A stretch of DNA of 64,000 nt, taken from NCBI RefSeq assembly GCF_030817655.1, contig NZ_JAUSZM010000003.1, positions 5,952,001 through 6,016,000 of the forward strand, given 5' to 3'. A program made the position numbers and the translations under genes. This document shows positions 26,040 to 34,244 of the stretch, piece by piece. The stretch is from Streptomyces sp. V4I2. GTDB taxonomy: Bacteria; Actinomycetota; Actinomycetes; Streptomycetales; Streptomycetaceae. A model generated the notes under the pieces. That model worked only from the letters and a program-made list of their open reading frames with translations. It made no database searches and was not told the origin of the DNA. How positions within the stretch are numbered: the first letter of the stretch is position 1; every line of letters begins with the position of its first letter.

Positions 26040-28442
26040 ATGGCGGGGCTTTCTTCCCCAGACCAGCTTGACCACTCCACAGCCCTCGCGGCAGCGGTAC
26101 TCACCGACGGAAACCGGGTCCTGGTGTCGGTCATCGGCGTCGTGGCCCTGGCCGCCCTCGTGGTGGCAGGGGTCCTGGTGCGCCAGGTACTCGCGGCGGG
26201 CGAGGGCACGGACAGCATGAAGAAGATTGCGACGGCGATCCAGGAGGGCGCGAACGCCTATCTGGCCCGGCAGTTGCGCACGCTCGGCGTATTCGCCGTG
26301 GTCGTGTTCTTCCTGCTCATGCTGCTGCCCGCGGACGACTGGAATCAGCGCGCAGGACGATCGGCGTTCTTCTTGATCGGCGCGGCGTTCTCGGCGGCCA
26401 CCGGCTATATCGGTATGTGGCTCGCCGTACGGAGCAATGTGCGCGTCGCCGCCGCCGCGCGCGAGGCGACACCGGCAGAAGGAGAGCCGGAAAAAGATCT
26501 CACCGCTGTCTCGCACCAAGCCATGAAGATCGCTTTCCGCACGGGCGGCGTCGTCGGCATGTTCACGGTGGGGCTCGGTCTGCTGGGCGCCTCCTGTGTG
26601 GTGCTGGTGTACGCGGCCGACGCGCCGAAGGTCCTTGAGGGCTTCGGTCTCGGCGCGGCGCTCATCGCGATGTTCATGCGTGTCGGCGGCGGCATCTTCA
26701 CCAAGGCCGCCGACGTCGGCGCCGACCTGGTCGGCAAGGTCGAGAAGGGCATCCCGGAGGACGATCCGCGCAACGCCGCGACCATCGCCGACAACGTGGG
26801 CGACAACGTCGGCGACTGCGCGGGCATGGCGGCCGACCTCTTCGAGTCGTACGCCGTGACGCTGGTCGCCGCGCTGATCCTCGGCAAGGCGGCCTTCGGT
26901 GACGCCGGACTCGCCTTCCCGCTGCTCGTCCCCGCGATCGGTGTCCTCACGGCGATGATCGGCATCTTCGCCGTGGCCCCGCGCCGCTCCGACCGCAGCG
27001 GCATGTCCGCGATCAACCGCGGCTTCTTCATCTCCGCGGTGATCTCGCTCGTGCTGGTGGCGATCGCCGTCTTCGTCTATCTCCCCGGAAAGTACGCCGA
27101 CCTCGACGGCGTCACCGACGCGGCGATCCAGGGCAAGGGCGGCGACCCGCGGATCCTGGCCCTCGTCGCGGTGGCGATCGGTATCCTGCTCGCCGCCGTG
27201 ATCCAGCAGCTGACCGGCTACTTCACCGAGACCAACCGTCGGCCGGTCAAGGACATCGGCAAGAGCTCGCTGACCGGCCCGGCCACCGTGGTCCTCGCCG
27301 GAATCTCGGTCGGGCTCGAATCGGCCGTCTACACCGCCCTGCTGATCGGCCTCGGCGTCTACGGGGCGTTCCTGCTCGGCGGTACGTCGATCATGCTGGC
27401 GCTGTTCGCGGTGGCCCTGGCGGGTACCGGCCTGCTCACGACAGTCGGCGTGATCGTCGCGATGGACACCTTCGGGCCCGTCTCCGACAACGCGCAGGGC
27501 ATCGCCGAGATGTCCGGCGACGTCGAGGGCGCGGGCGCGCAGGTGCTCACCAACCTGGACGCGGTCGGCAACACCACCAAGGCCATCACCAAGGGCATCG
27601 CCATCGCCACCGCGGTCCTGGCGGCCTCGGCGCTCTTCGGGTCGTACCGTGACGCGATCATCACGGGCGCGCAGGACGTCGGGGAGAAACTCTCCGGCGA
27701 AGGCGCGCCGATGAGCCTGATGATGGACATCTCCCAGCCCAACAACCTCGTCGGTCTCATCGCGGGCGCGGCGGTCGTCTTCCTCTTCTCGGGGCTCGCG
27801 ATCAACGCCGTGTCGCGGTCGGCGGGTTCTGTGGTGTACGAGGTGCGGCGGCAGTTCCGCGAGCATCCCGGGATCATGGACTACAGCGAGAAACCGGAGT
27901 ACGGCAAGGTCGTCGACATCTGCACCAGGGATGCCCTGCGCGAGCTCGCCACGCCCGGACTGCTCGCCGTGTTGGCGCCGGTCTTCATCGGGTTCACGCT
28001 CGGTGTCGGTGCCCTCGGCTCGTTCCTCGCCGGTGCCATCGGGACGGGCACGCTGATGGCGGTGTTCCTCGCCAACTCCGGTGGAGCGTGGGACAACGCC
28101 AAGAAGCTCGTCGAGGACGGCCACCACGGCGGCAAGGGCAGCGAGGCCCACGCCGCGACGGTGATCGGCGACACGGTCGGCGACCCCTTCAAGGACACCG
28201 CCGGCCCGGCGATCAACCCCCTGCTGAAGGTGATGAACCTGGTGGCGCTGCTCATCGCGCCCGCGGTCATCAAGTTCAGTTACGGCGACGACGAGAGCCT
28301 CGGCGTACGGATCACGATCGCGGTCCTGGCGTTCCTGGTGATCGCGGGCGCGGTCTACGTCTCCAAGCGGCGCGGGATCGCCGTGGGTGACGAAGACAAC
28401 GCCGAGGAGCCCAAGTCGGTTGATCCTGCCGTGGTTTCGTAG
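26040..28442 (+). CDS. hppA: Membrane proton-pumping pyrophosphatase
   Basis: 800 residues with about 16 membrane helices. The substrate-binding loop VGADLVGKVEKGIPEDDPRN, followed by IADNVGDNVGDCAGMAADLFES, contains the acidic residues that coordinate Mg-PPi. EMSGDVEGAGAQVLTNLDAVGNTTKAITKG carries Lys514 (GNTTKA), the residue that marks the K+-independent subfamily; K+-dependent enzymes have alanine there. It hydrolyses PPi from biosynthesis and pumps H+ outward. The ATG follows CAAGGAGGA. It is monocistronic, with terminator 28468-28515. Confidence 0.96.
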   Translation: MAGLSSPDQLDHSTALAAAVLTDGNRVLVSVIGVVALAALVVAGVLVRQVLAAGEGTDSMKKIATAIQEGANAYLARQLRTLGVFAVVVFFLLMLLPADDWNQRAGRSAFFLIGAAFSAATGYIGMWLAVRSNVRVAAAAREATPAEGEPEKDLTAVSHQAMKIAFRTGGVVGMFTVGLGLLGASCVVLVYAADAPKVLEGFGLGAALIAMFMRVGGGIFTKAADVGADLVGKVEKGIPEDDPRNAATIADNVGDNVGDCAGMAADLFESYAVTLVAALILGKAAFGDAGLAFPLLVPAIGVLTAMIGIFAVAPRRSDRSGMSAINRGFFISAVISLVLVAIAVFVYLPGKYADLDGVTDAAIQGKGGDPRILALVAVAIGILLAAVIQQLTGYFTETNRRPVKDIGKSSLTGPATVVLAGISVGLESAVYTALLIGLGVYGAFLLGGTSIMLALFAVALAGTGLLTTVGVIVAMDTFGPVSDNAQGIAEMSGDVEGAGAQVLTNLDAVGNTTKAITKGIAIATAVLAASALFGSYRDAIITGAQDVGEKLSGEGAPMSLMMDISQPNNLVGLIAGAAVVFLFSGLAINAVSRSAGSVVYEVRRQFREHPGIMDYSEKPEYGKVVDICTRDALRELATPGLLAVLAPVFIGFTLGVGALGSFLAGAIGTGTLMAVFLANSGGAWDNAKKLVEDGHHGGKGSEAHAATVIGDTVGDPFKDTAGPAINPLLKVMNLVALLIAPAVIKFSYGDDESLGVRITIAVLAFLVIAGAVYVSKRRGIAVGDEDNAEEPKSVDPAVVS

Positions 28443-28467
28443 CGGGGCTTGCCAGGGGCCCAGCTCA

Positions 28468-28515
28468 CCGGGGCGGGCGGGAGGCGCGCGATGTCGCGCC
28501 GACCGCCCGCCCCGG
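28468..28515 (+). terminator. Terminator of hppA
   Basis: A 13-bp perfect stem (CCGGGGCGGGCGG with CCGCCCGCCCCGG) encloses a second stem GGCGCG/CGCGCC. It starts 26 bases after the hppA stop and has no U-tract. Confidence 0.8.
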
Positions 28516-28656
28516 TGCCTTCACGCCCTCATCGTGAGCCTTCTCTCTCAAGGCGTATAAGGCTTCAAAGTGTTACGAAATGGTCATCTGTCACACGGCT
28601 GACGCCCACATGCCGTGTATGTTCCGGGGCCGAGAGCCATGGAAGGGACCAATCCG

Positions 28657-29241
28657 GTGAACAAGAAGCTCACGGCCGCACTGTCCGGCGGTGCGGTACT
28701 GGTACTGGCGCTGACGGGATGCAGCAGCGACGAAGGCAACAAGGAGCTGGACGCCTGGGCCAAGCGGATCTGCGACGCGGCGCCGGCGCAGAACGCGAAG
28801 ATCGCGGCGGCCGACGCCGCGATCACGAAGGCGGCCAAGGACAGCCCGCCCAAGGAGCTCCAGAAGGTCGACGCGCAGGCCTTCCAGGACCTCTCCGAGG
28901 GCTTCAAGGCACGCGCGACCCTCCTGGAGGACGCCGGAGCGCCTCCGGGTGTCGACGACGGCGCGAAGAACCAGAAGGACGCCATCAAGAAGCTCACGGC
29001 CCTGTCCGCGACCTACGCCGACCTGAAGAAGCAGATGGACGGGCTGAACACGAAGGACCAGGGGAAGTTCGCGTCCGGGCTGAGCGAGGTCTCGGACGAG
29101 ATGAAGGACGTGGTGAGCCAGCGCAAGAGCGCGCTCGACGCGCTGAAGAAGCTGGAAGCCAGCGGCGACACCAAGCAGGCACTGCTCGGCCAGGAGGGCT
29201 GCAAGCAGGCAACCGCGTCGGCCTCGGCCACCGACAGCTGA
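28657..29241 (+). CDS. Secreted lipoprotein, helical, function unknown
   Basis: 194 residues. The signal peptide MNKKLTAALSGGAVLVLALTGC ends in a lipobox (LTGC). The mature part is charged and helical, rich in Ala, Lys and Asp, with heptad-like stretches (SATYADLKKQMDGLNTKDQGKFASGLSEVSDEMKDVVSQRKSALDALKKLE), suggesting a coiled coil facing the cell wall. Two cysteines (ICDAAP and EGCKQ) could form a disulfide. The GTG at 28657 follows GGAAGGGA. I do not recognise a characterised family; it is a conserved small Streptomyces lipoprotein by appearance. Confidence 0.7.
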   Translation: MNKKLTAALSGGAVLVLALTGCSSDEGNKELDAWAKRICDAAPAQNAKIAAADAAITKAAKDSPPKELQKVDAQAFQDLSEGFKARATLLEDAGAPPGVDDGAKNQKDAIKKLTALSATYADLKKQMDGLNTKDQGKFASGLSEVSDEMKDVVSQRKSALDALKKLEASGDTKQALLGQEGCKQATASASATDS

Positions 29242-29279
29242 GTCGCCCTCGGCGGCCGGACGAGGGTCACAATGGGGGC

Positions 29280-30797
29280 GTGAGTAACGCCAGCCTGCAC
29301 TCCCTGCCCTCCGTCGACCGCCCCGACGCCATCGCCCGGCTCCGGGACGCCCTGCTCGGGGCCTCCTTCACCGCCGACGGGCTGCTCGAGCTGCTCAGTG
29401 CGCCCGCGTACGCGGCGCTCGCCCGGAGCGAGATCGTGCCCGCACTCCGGGCGACACGCGGAGACACGCCGCTGGAGACGCTCGTACGGCTGTTCCTCTT
29501 GCAGCAGCCCGTGCCGCACGCGCGCGTGGAGGGCGTTCTGCCCGTGGACGCCTGCCTGGAGGACGGGTGGCTGCTTCGCGTCGACGGGGACCAGGTGGCC
29601 GCGGCCGTGGACGTACGGCCGTACGGCGGGCCCGATGGCGAGGACTGGTTCGTCGTGTCCGACCTCGGGTGCGCGGTCGGCGGCGCCGGTGGCATCGGTA
29701 GCCGGGACGAGGGTGTCGTGCTCGGGGTGGGCGGCGCGTCCACGACGCTGGCCGGCATCACCGTCCGTACGCCCGTCTCAGCCGCCCTCGACCTCGGCAC
29801 CGGCTCCGGGATCCAGTCGCTGCACGCCGCGCAGCACGCCACGCGCGTGACGGCCACCGACCTCAACCCGCGCGCCCTGCACATCACCGCGCTCACGCTG
29901 GCGCTGTCCGGCGCGCCCGCCGTCGATCTGCGCGAGGGCTCGCTGTTCGAGCCCATCCGGGACGACGAGACGTACGACCTGATCGTGTCGAACCCGCCGT
30001 TCGTGATCTCGCCGGACGCCCGGCTGACGTACCGCGACGGCGGGATGGGCGGGGACGATCTGTGCCGCACGCTCGTTCAGCAGGCGGGGGAGCGGCTGAG
30101 CGAGGGCGGGTTCGCGCAGTTCCTCGCCAACTGGCAGCACGTGGAGGGGGAGGACTGGCAGGACAGGCTCAGGTCGTGGGTGCCACGCGGGTGCGACGCG
30201 TGGATCGTGCAGCGCGAGGTACAGGACGTCACGCAGTACGCCGAACTGTGGCTCAGGGACGCCGGCGACCATCGGGGTGACGTGGCCGAGTACCAGGCGC
30301 GGTACGACGCGTGGCTGGACGAGTTCGAGGCGCGCAAGGTCAAGGCCGTCGGCTTCGGCTGGATCACGCTGCGCAGGACGGACGCCGCGGTGCCCTCCGT
30401 GACCGCGGAGGAGTGGCCGCACCCGGTCGAACAGCCGCTCGGCGACACGGTCCGGGCGCACTTCGAGCGCCTCGACTACCTGCGGGCGCACGACGACGCG
30501 GCCCTGCTCGCAGGGCACTTCAAGCTCGGCGCCGAGATCGTCCAGGAACAGGTGGGGCTGCCCGGCGCCGAGGACCCTGAGCACGTGGTGCTGCGCCAGA
30601 ACCGCGGGATGCGGCGGGCCACCAAGGTGGACACGGTCGGCGCGGGCTTCGCGGGCGTCTGCGACGGCTCGCTGAGCGCGGGCCGCATCCTGGACGCGAT
30701 CGCCCAACTGGTCGGCGAGGATCCGGTGTTGCTGCGCGACCGTACGCCCGCCCAGATCCGGCTGTTGGTGGAGCAGGGATTCCTCGACCCGGCCTGA
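29280..30797 (+). CDS. SAM-dependent methyltransferase (HemK/RsmC-like small-domain type)
   Basis: 505 residues. An N-terminal winged-helix-like region (residues 1-110) precedes the AdoMet fold: motif I DLGTGSGIQSLHAA, the acidic end of strand 2 in TATDLNPRALHI, and motif IV NPPFVIS, which marks N-methyltransferases acting on a planar amide or base (PrmC, RsmC, N6-adenine enzymes). The C-terminal 200 residues contain EEWPHPVEQPLGD and VDTVGAGFAGVCDGSLSAGRIL, of unknown role. Candidate targets are a ribosomal protein or rRNA; the sequence does not decide. The GTG follows GGGGGC closely, 38 bases after the lipoprotein gene. Confidence 0.78.
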   Translation: MSNASLHSLPSVDRPDAIARLRDALLGASFTADGLLELLSAPAYAALARSEIVPALRATRGDTPLETLVRLFLLQQPVPHARVEGVLPVDACLEDGWLLRVDGDQVAAAVDVRPYGGPDGEDWFVVSDLGCAVGGAGGIGSRDEGVVLGVGGASTTLAGITVRTPVSAALDLGTGSGIQSLHAAQHATRVTATDLNPRALHITALTLALSGAPAVDLREGSLFEPIRDDETYDLIVSNPPFVISPDARLTYRDGGMGGDDLCRTLVQQAGERLSEGGFAQFLANWQHVEGEDWQDRLRSWVPRGCDAWIVQREVQDVTQYAELWLRDAGDHRGDVAEYQARYDAWLDEFEARKVKAVGFGWITLRRTDAAVPSVTAEEWPHPVEQPLGDTVRAHFERLDYLRAHDDAALLAGHFKLGAEIVQEQVGLPGAEDPEHVVLRQNRGMRRATKVDTVGAGFAGVCDGSLSAGRILDAIAQLVGEDPVLLRDRTPAQIRLLVEQGFLDPA

Positions 30798-30984
30798 TCC
30801 CAAGGGGCCGGTCCCCTCTACACGTCGTCACGTCTGAGGCATGCGTGCCCTCTTGAGTCGCATGGGTCAGGTCTGGCGGGATTGCTCCGGAAAAGGGCTC
30901 CTGTCAGTGGTGGGTGCGAAGCTACCTTCGAGGGACAAACTTCGCGCGTTCTCGGGGGAGGCGCGCAGTCTCGGGGGAGGCGCG

Positions 30985-33648
30985 ATGGCGGGGGAGACGC
31001 CGGATCAGGGCGAAGGAAGGGTCATCAACGGGCGGTACCGGCTGCTGCGGGCGCTCGGCGCGGGCGGCATGGGCCGCGTGTGGCTCGCGTACGACGAGGA
31101 GTTGGCCTGCGAAGTCGCGATGAAGGAGATCGCGCTTCCGGGCGTGCCGATGGACTCGACCGAGCCCACGCAGCGCATCGCGCGGGCCCGCAGCGAGGCC
31201 CGGCACGCGGCCCGGCTGCGCGGACACCCGCACGTGGCGACGGTTCACGACGTGGTGGTGCACGAAGGGCTGCCGTGGATCGTCATGGAGTACGTCCCGG
31301 ACGCGATCGACCTCCAGGCGGTCGTACGGCGTTCAGGACCGCTCGAGCCCGCACAGGCGGCGCGCATCGGACTCGCCGTCCTCGACGCGCTCACCGCGGG
31401 TCATCGCATCGGCATTCTCCACCGGGACGTGAAACCGGCCAACATCCTTCTGGCACCGGACTCTTCGGGCGACCCGTACGCGCGCGTGCTGCTCACCGAC
31501 TACGGCATCGCCCTCATGCCCGAGTCCCAGGAACCGCGGCTCACCGCCACGGCCGGCATTCTCGGGACACCCGGCTATCTCGCCCCGGAGCGGGCCCGCG
31601 GTGAACCGCCCACGCCGGCCGCCGACATGTTCTCCCTGGGCGCCACGCTGTACGCCGCCGTCGAGGGCCGCGGCCCCTTCGACCGCCACGGCGACTACGC
31701 GACCCTCACGGCGCTGCTCGGCGAGGACCCGACCCCGCCGGTGCGGGCGGGCGAACTGACCCCGGTTCTGCTGGGTTTGCTCGTCAAGGATCCGGTGCGC
31801 AGGTTCTCGTCGGAGACGGTCGCGCGGGGACTGGAGCGGGTGGTGCAAGGGGGCGCGGGGCCCGGGGCGCCGCCTGGCTGGGGTGCGGCGCCGGTCGCGG
31901 CGGCGGGCTTCGCCGCGCCGCCGGGAGGCTTCGGGCCGCCCCCCGAGGGGTTCGGCGCGGCACCGGCGGGGGCGGGGCGTTCGCCCGAGGGCCACGGTGC
32001 GGCCCTGGAGGGCCATGACGCGATGCCGCGGGGCCATGGCGGGGCATCGGGAGGCCAAGGCGCTCCGCCAGGGGGCCAAGGCGCTTCGCCGGGCGCCGAG
32101 GCGGTGGACGGCCCGCCGCCCGGGTACGTGGCGAGCACGCCGCCGGGTTATGTCTCCGGCCCGCCGGGCGGGTGGGGCGGCGGCCCGGCGCAGGGGAGTC
32201 CACCGCTGCCGGGTGCGCCGCAGACGCCGAACACGCCGCAGACGCCGCACACCCAGGCGGGTACCGCCGGTGCGGGCGCTCTCGCGGGCCCCGGGGCCGG
32301 GGACCCGGCCACCCCGGGATCCGGCGGTCCTGGCTTCGGCGGTGTCGGCTCGGGCGGTCCTGGCTCGGGCGGCCCGAGCGGGGGCGGGGCGGGCTCCGGA
32401 AGTGCGGAATCCGGCGGCCCCGCGACGCCCGGCGGAACACCCGGCCCGTCGGCGTACGACCCGTGGCGGCGTCCCGCGGCGCAGCCGCCGGACGTCGGCA
32501 ACCCCTATGCGCAGGCGCCCGGTTCGCCGTACGCGAGCGGCGGTGCCCAGCCGCCGTACGGCGGCAGTGCCCAATCGCCGTACGGCAGCGGCTCCCAGGC
32601 CTCATACGGCGGCAGCGCCACGCAGTCGGCGTACCCCGGTGGCGTCCCCGCGCAGCCTGGGTACGGCGGTTACGGCGGCCCGGGTGGGCCCGGCGCTCCC
32701 GGCGTTCCCGGTGGGCAGGCTTCGCCCCCGCCGTCCCCCGCGAAGAAGCGGATCGCTCTCGTCGCCCTCGTCGTGGCCGCCGTGCTGGTCATCGCCGGTG
32801 GCGCGTGGGGGGTCGTCCTGGTGACCGGGGACGACGACGGCAAGAAGGACGCGGCGACGAAGCGGTCGGCCTCGCCCAGTGCGAGCGGATCGCAGGGGTC
32901 GGCCTCGGCGCCGCCGGCGGGGCCCGTGCTGCCGTACGGCGATGTGGTCGGGCTCGGGGAACCCCTGGAGCCCGGGGACTGTGTGCAGGCGGTGTGGTCG
33001 GGGACGCCGTTCAAGTCGGAGCCCAACCTGGGGCTGGTGGACTGCGCCGAGGACTGGCCGGACGGGCAGGTCGTCGCGATCGACACCGCCGCCGACCACG
33101 CGGACGCCCGCGCGCAGGGCGCGAAACGCTGCGAGAACCAGACCCGGACGCTCGTCGACGCACTGCCGGACGCGGCCGGCTACGCCGTCGTACCGACGGA
33201 GGAGGGCTTCACCGCGGCGGGCGGCGGTACGGCATGTCTCGTACTCGGCCGCCATGCCTCGATAGGTGGTGAGGTCGGCCGTTTCCGCGACGCGGGCACC
33301 GACTTGTGGGTCGGCCAGATGAGCGTCGGCGACTGCTGGGTCTACGAGGAACAGGAGGACAGTTACAACGCCCCGCTCACCGACTGCGCCAAACCCCACA
33401 CCGACCAGGTCATCGGGAGCGTCCAGGCCCCGACCGGGATGACGTACAAGAAGGGCACCGACAACGCGACGAAGCTGTGCGGCAACAAGTTCGAGTCGAC
33501 GTGGGCACCGGGGCAGGACCGGACCGTCTACGGCTGGGTGGCCGACCAGGACGACTGGGAAGAGGGCTTCAACAAGGTCGTGTGCACGGTCAGCCGGGCC
33601 GACAACAAGAAGACGACCGGAAAGATACCCGCGCCCGGCGCGGTCTGA
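30985..33648 (+). CDS. Transmembrane Ser/Thr protein kinase (PknB/Hanks type) with extracellular domain
   Basis: 887 residues. The cytoplasmic kinase domain (about residues 12-280) has the glycine loop LGAGGMGRVW, Lys47 in VAMKEI, the catalytic loop HRDVKPAN with Asp148, and DYG (Asp172) in place of DFG. A 300-residue Pro/Gly/Ala-rich linker with GHGA/GGQGA repeats leads to a membrane helix (IALVALVVAAVLVIAGGAWGVVLV, about 589-613). The extracellular part contains cysteine pairs (GDCVQAVWS, LVDCAEDWP, GDCWVYEEQ, TDCAKPHT) as in septum-formation-like domains. Its ligand is unknown. The ATG follows GGGGGAGG; a longer frame to 30841 is unlikely. Terminator-like AGGGG/CCCCT at about 30802-30818 separates it from the methyltransferase. 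Confidence 0.9.
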   Translation: MAGETPDQGEGRVINGRYRLLRALGAGGMGRVWLAYDEELACEVAMKEIALPGVPMDSTEPTQRIARARSEARHAARLRGHPHVATVHDVVVHEGLPWIVMEYVPDAIDLQAVVRRSGPLEPAQAARIGLAVLDALTAGHRIGILHRDVKPANILLAPDSSGDPYARVLLTDYGIALMPESQEPRLTATAGILGTPGYLAPERARGEPPTPAADMFSLGATLYAAVEGRGPFDRHGDYATLTALLGEDPTPPVRAGELTPVLLGLLVKDPVRRFSSETVARGLERVVQGGAGPGAPPGWGAAPVAAAGFAAPPGGFGPPPEGFGAAPAGAGRSPEGHGAALEGHDAMPRGHGGASGGQGAPPGGQGASPGAEAVDGPPPGYVASTPPGYVSGPPGGWGGGPAQGSPPLPGAPQTPNTPQTPHTQAGTAGAGALAGPGAGDPATPGSGGPGFGGVGSGGPGSGGPSGGGAGSGSAESGGPATPGGTPGPSAYDPWRRPAAQPPDVGNPYAQAPGSPYASGGAQPPYGGSAQSPYGSGSQASYGGSATQSAYPGGVPAQPGYGGYGGPGGPGAPGVPGGQASPPPSPAKKRIALVALVVAAVLVIAGGAWGVVLVTGDDDGKKDAATKRSASPSASGSQGSASAPPAGPVLPYGDVVGLGEPLEPGDCVQAVWSGTPFKSEPNLGLVDCAEDWPDGQVVAIDTAADHADARAQGAKRCENQTRTLVDALPDAAGYAVVPTEEGFTAAGGGTACLVLGRHASIGGEVGRFRDAGTDLWVGQMSVGDCWVYEEQEDSYNAPLTDCAKPHTDQVIGSVQAPTGMTYKKGTDNATKLCGNKFESTWAPGQDRTVYGWVADQDDWEEGFNKVVCTVSRADNKKTTGKIPAPGAV

Positions 33649-33790
33649 GGCCGGCCGGCAGGCGCGGAGCGGAGGAGTCCACAGCCGCGTCGGTCCCGCG
33701 TTCACCTGGGGTTCGCCTGTCCGCCGCCCATGCGTGTCAGCCTCCACGGGCTGGGCACACGGGGTCAGGAGAAAAGGGGCAAGGGGAGCC

Positions 33791-33988
33791 ATGGAGAGCG
33801 GACCGGCGATCTTCTCGGGAGTGGTGTTCGCCCTGTTCGGAAGTGGGCTGCTGGCGTGGACCGCGGCCCGCGTCCGGCACCGGGAACCGGTCGCCCTCGG
33901 TGTGAGTCCTGTCGCATCGGCGACCGTCGCGAGCATCGTCGCGCTGATCGCGCTGGCCCTTGGCATGTGGTGCTTCACGCGCGTGTAA
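33791..33988 (+). CDS. Small two-helix membrane protein, unknown function
   Basis: 65 residues from an ATG preceded by GGCAAGGGGAG. Two hydrophobic segments (AIFSGVVFALFGSGLLAWTAA and ATVASIVALIALALGMWCF) are separated by a basic loop RVRHREPVALG. It lies between the kinase and topA in the same direction, 142 bases after the kinase. No family recognised; the strong ribosome binding site and clear helices make it a likely real gene. Confidence 0.65.
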   Translation: MESGPAIFSGVVFALFGSGLLAWTAARVRHREPVALGVSPVASATVASIVALIALALGMWCFTRV

Positions 33989-34137
33989 GAACCGCGCGAG
34001 AGCTGCCTGAAGGCCGAGGCCCGGATAATTGGGAGGTCACCCTCCGGATAGGCGAGAAAAGGCCGGTGGGCACTCCGGGCGGCAGGAATGGCGGGAGTCG
34101 GGTTACCGTTCGAGTGGCCGTTGCGGGCTTTTCCCGT

Positions 34138-34143
34138 TTGACA
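34138..34143 (+). promoter_or_regulatory. Possible -35 element for topA
   Basis: TTGACA stands alone about 100 bases upstream of the topA TTG start. TACCGT lies only 13 bases further on, so a standard -10 at the right distance is not clear. topA promoters in Streptomyces respond to DNA supercoiling, so atypical spacing would not be surprising. Confidence 0.25.
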
Positions 34144-34244
34144 CGGGGGCGGGATGTACCGTCACACTCCGCAGCGTCACCATGACCCGACCCCGGGAGC
34201 AAGGCCTGGGGAGGCCCCAGCGTCGACCGGAGAGAAGAGCGAAG

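Noticed and set aside
25977..28151. 724-codon minus-strand frame opposite hppA
   Set aside because: Shadow of hppA, with low-complexity His/Asp/Arg composition.
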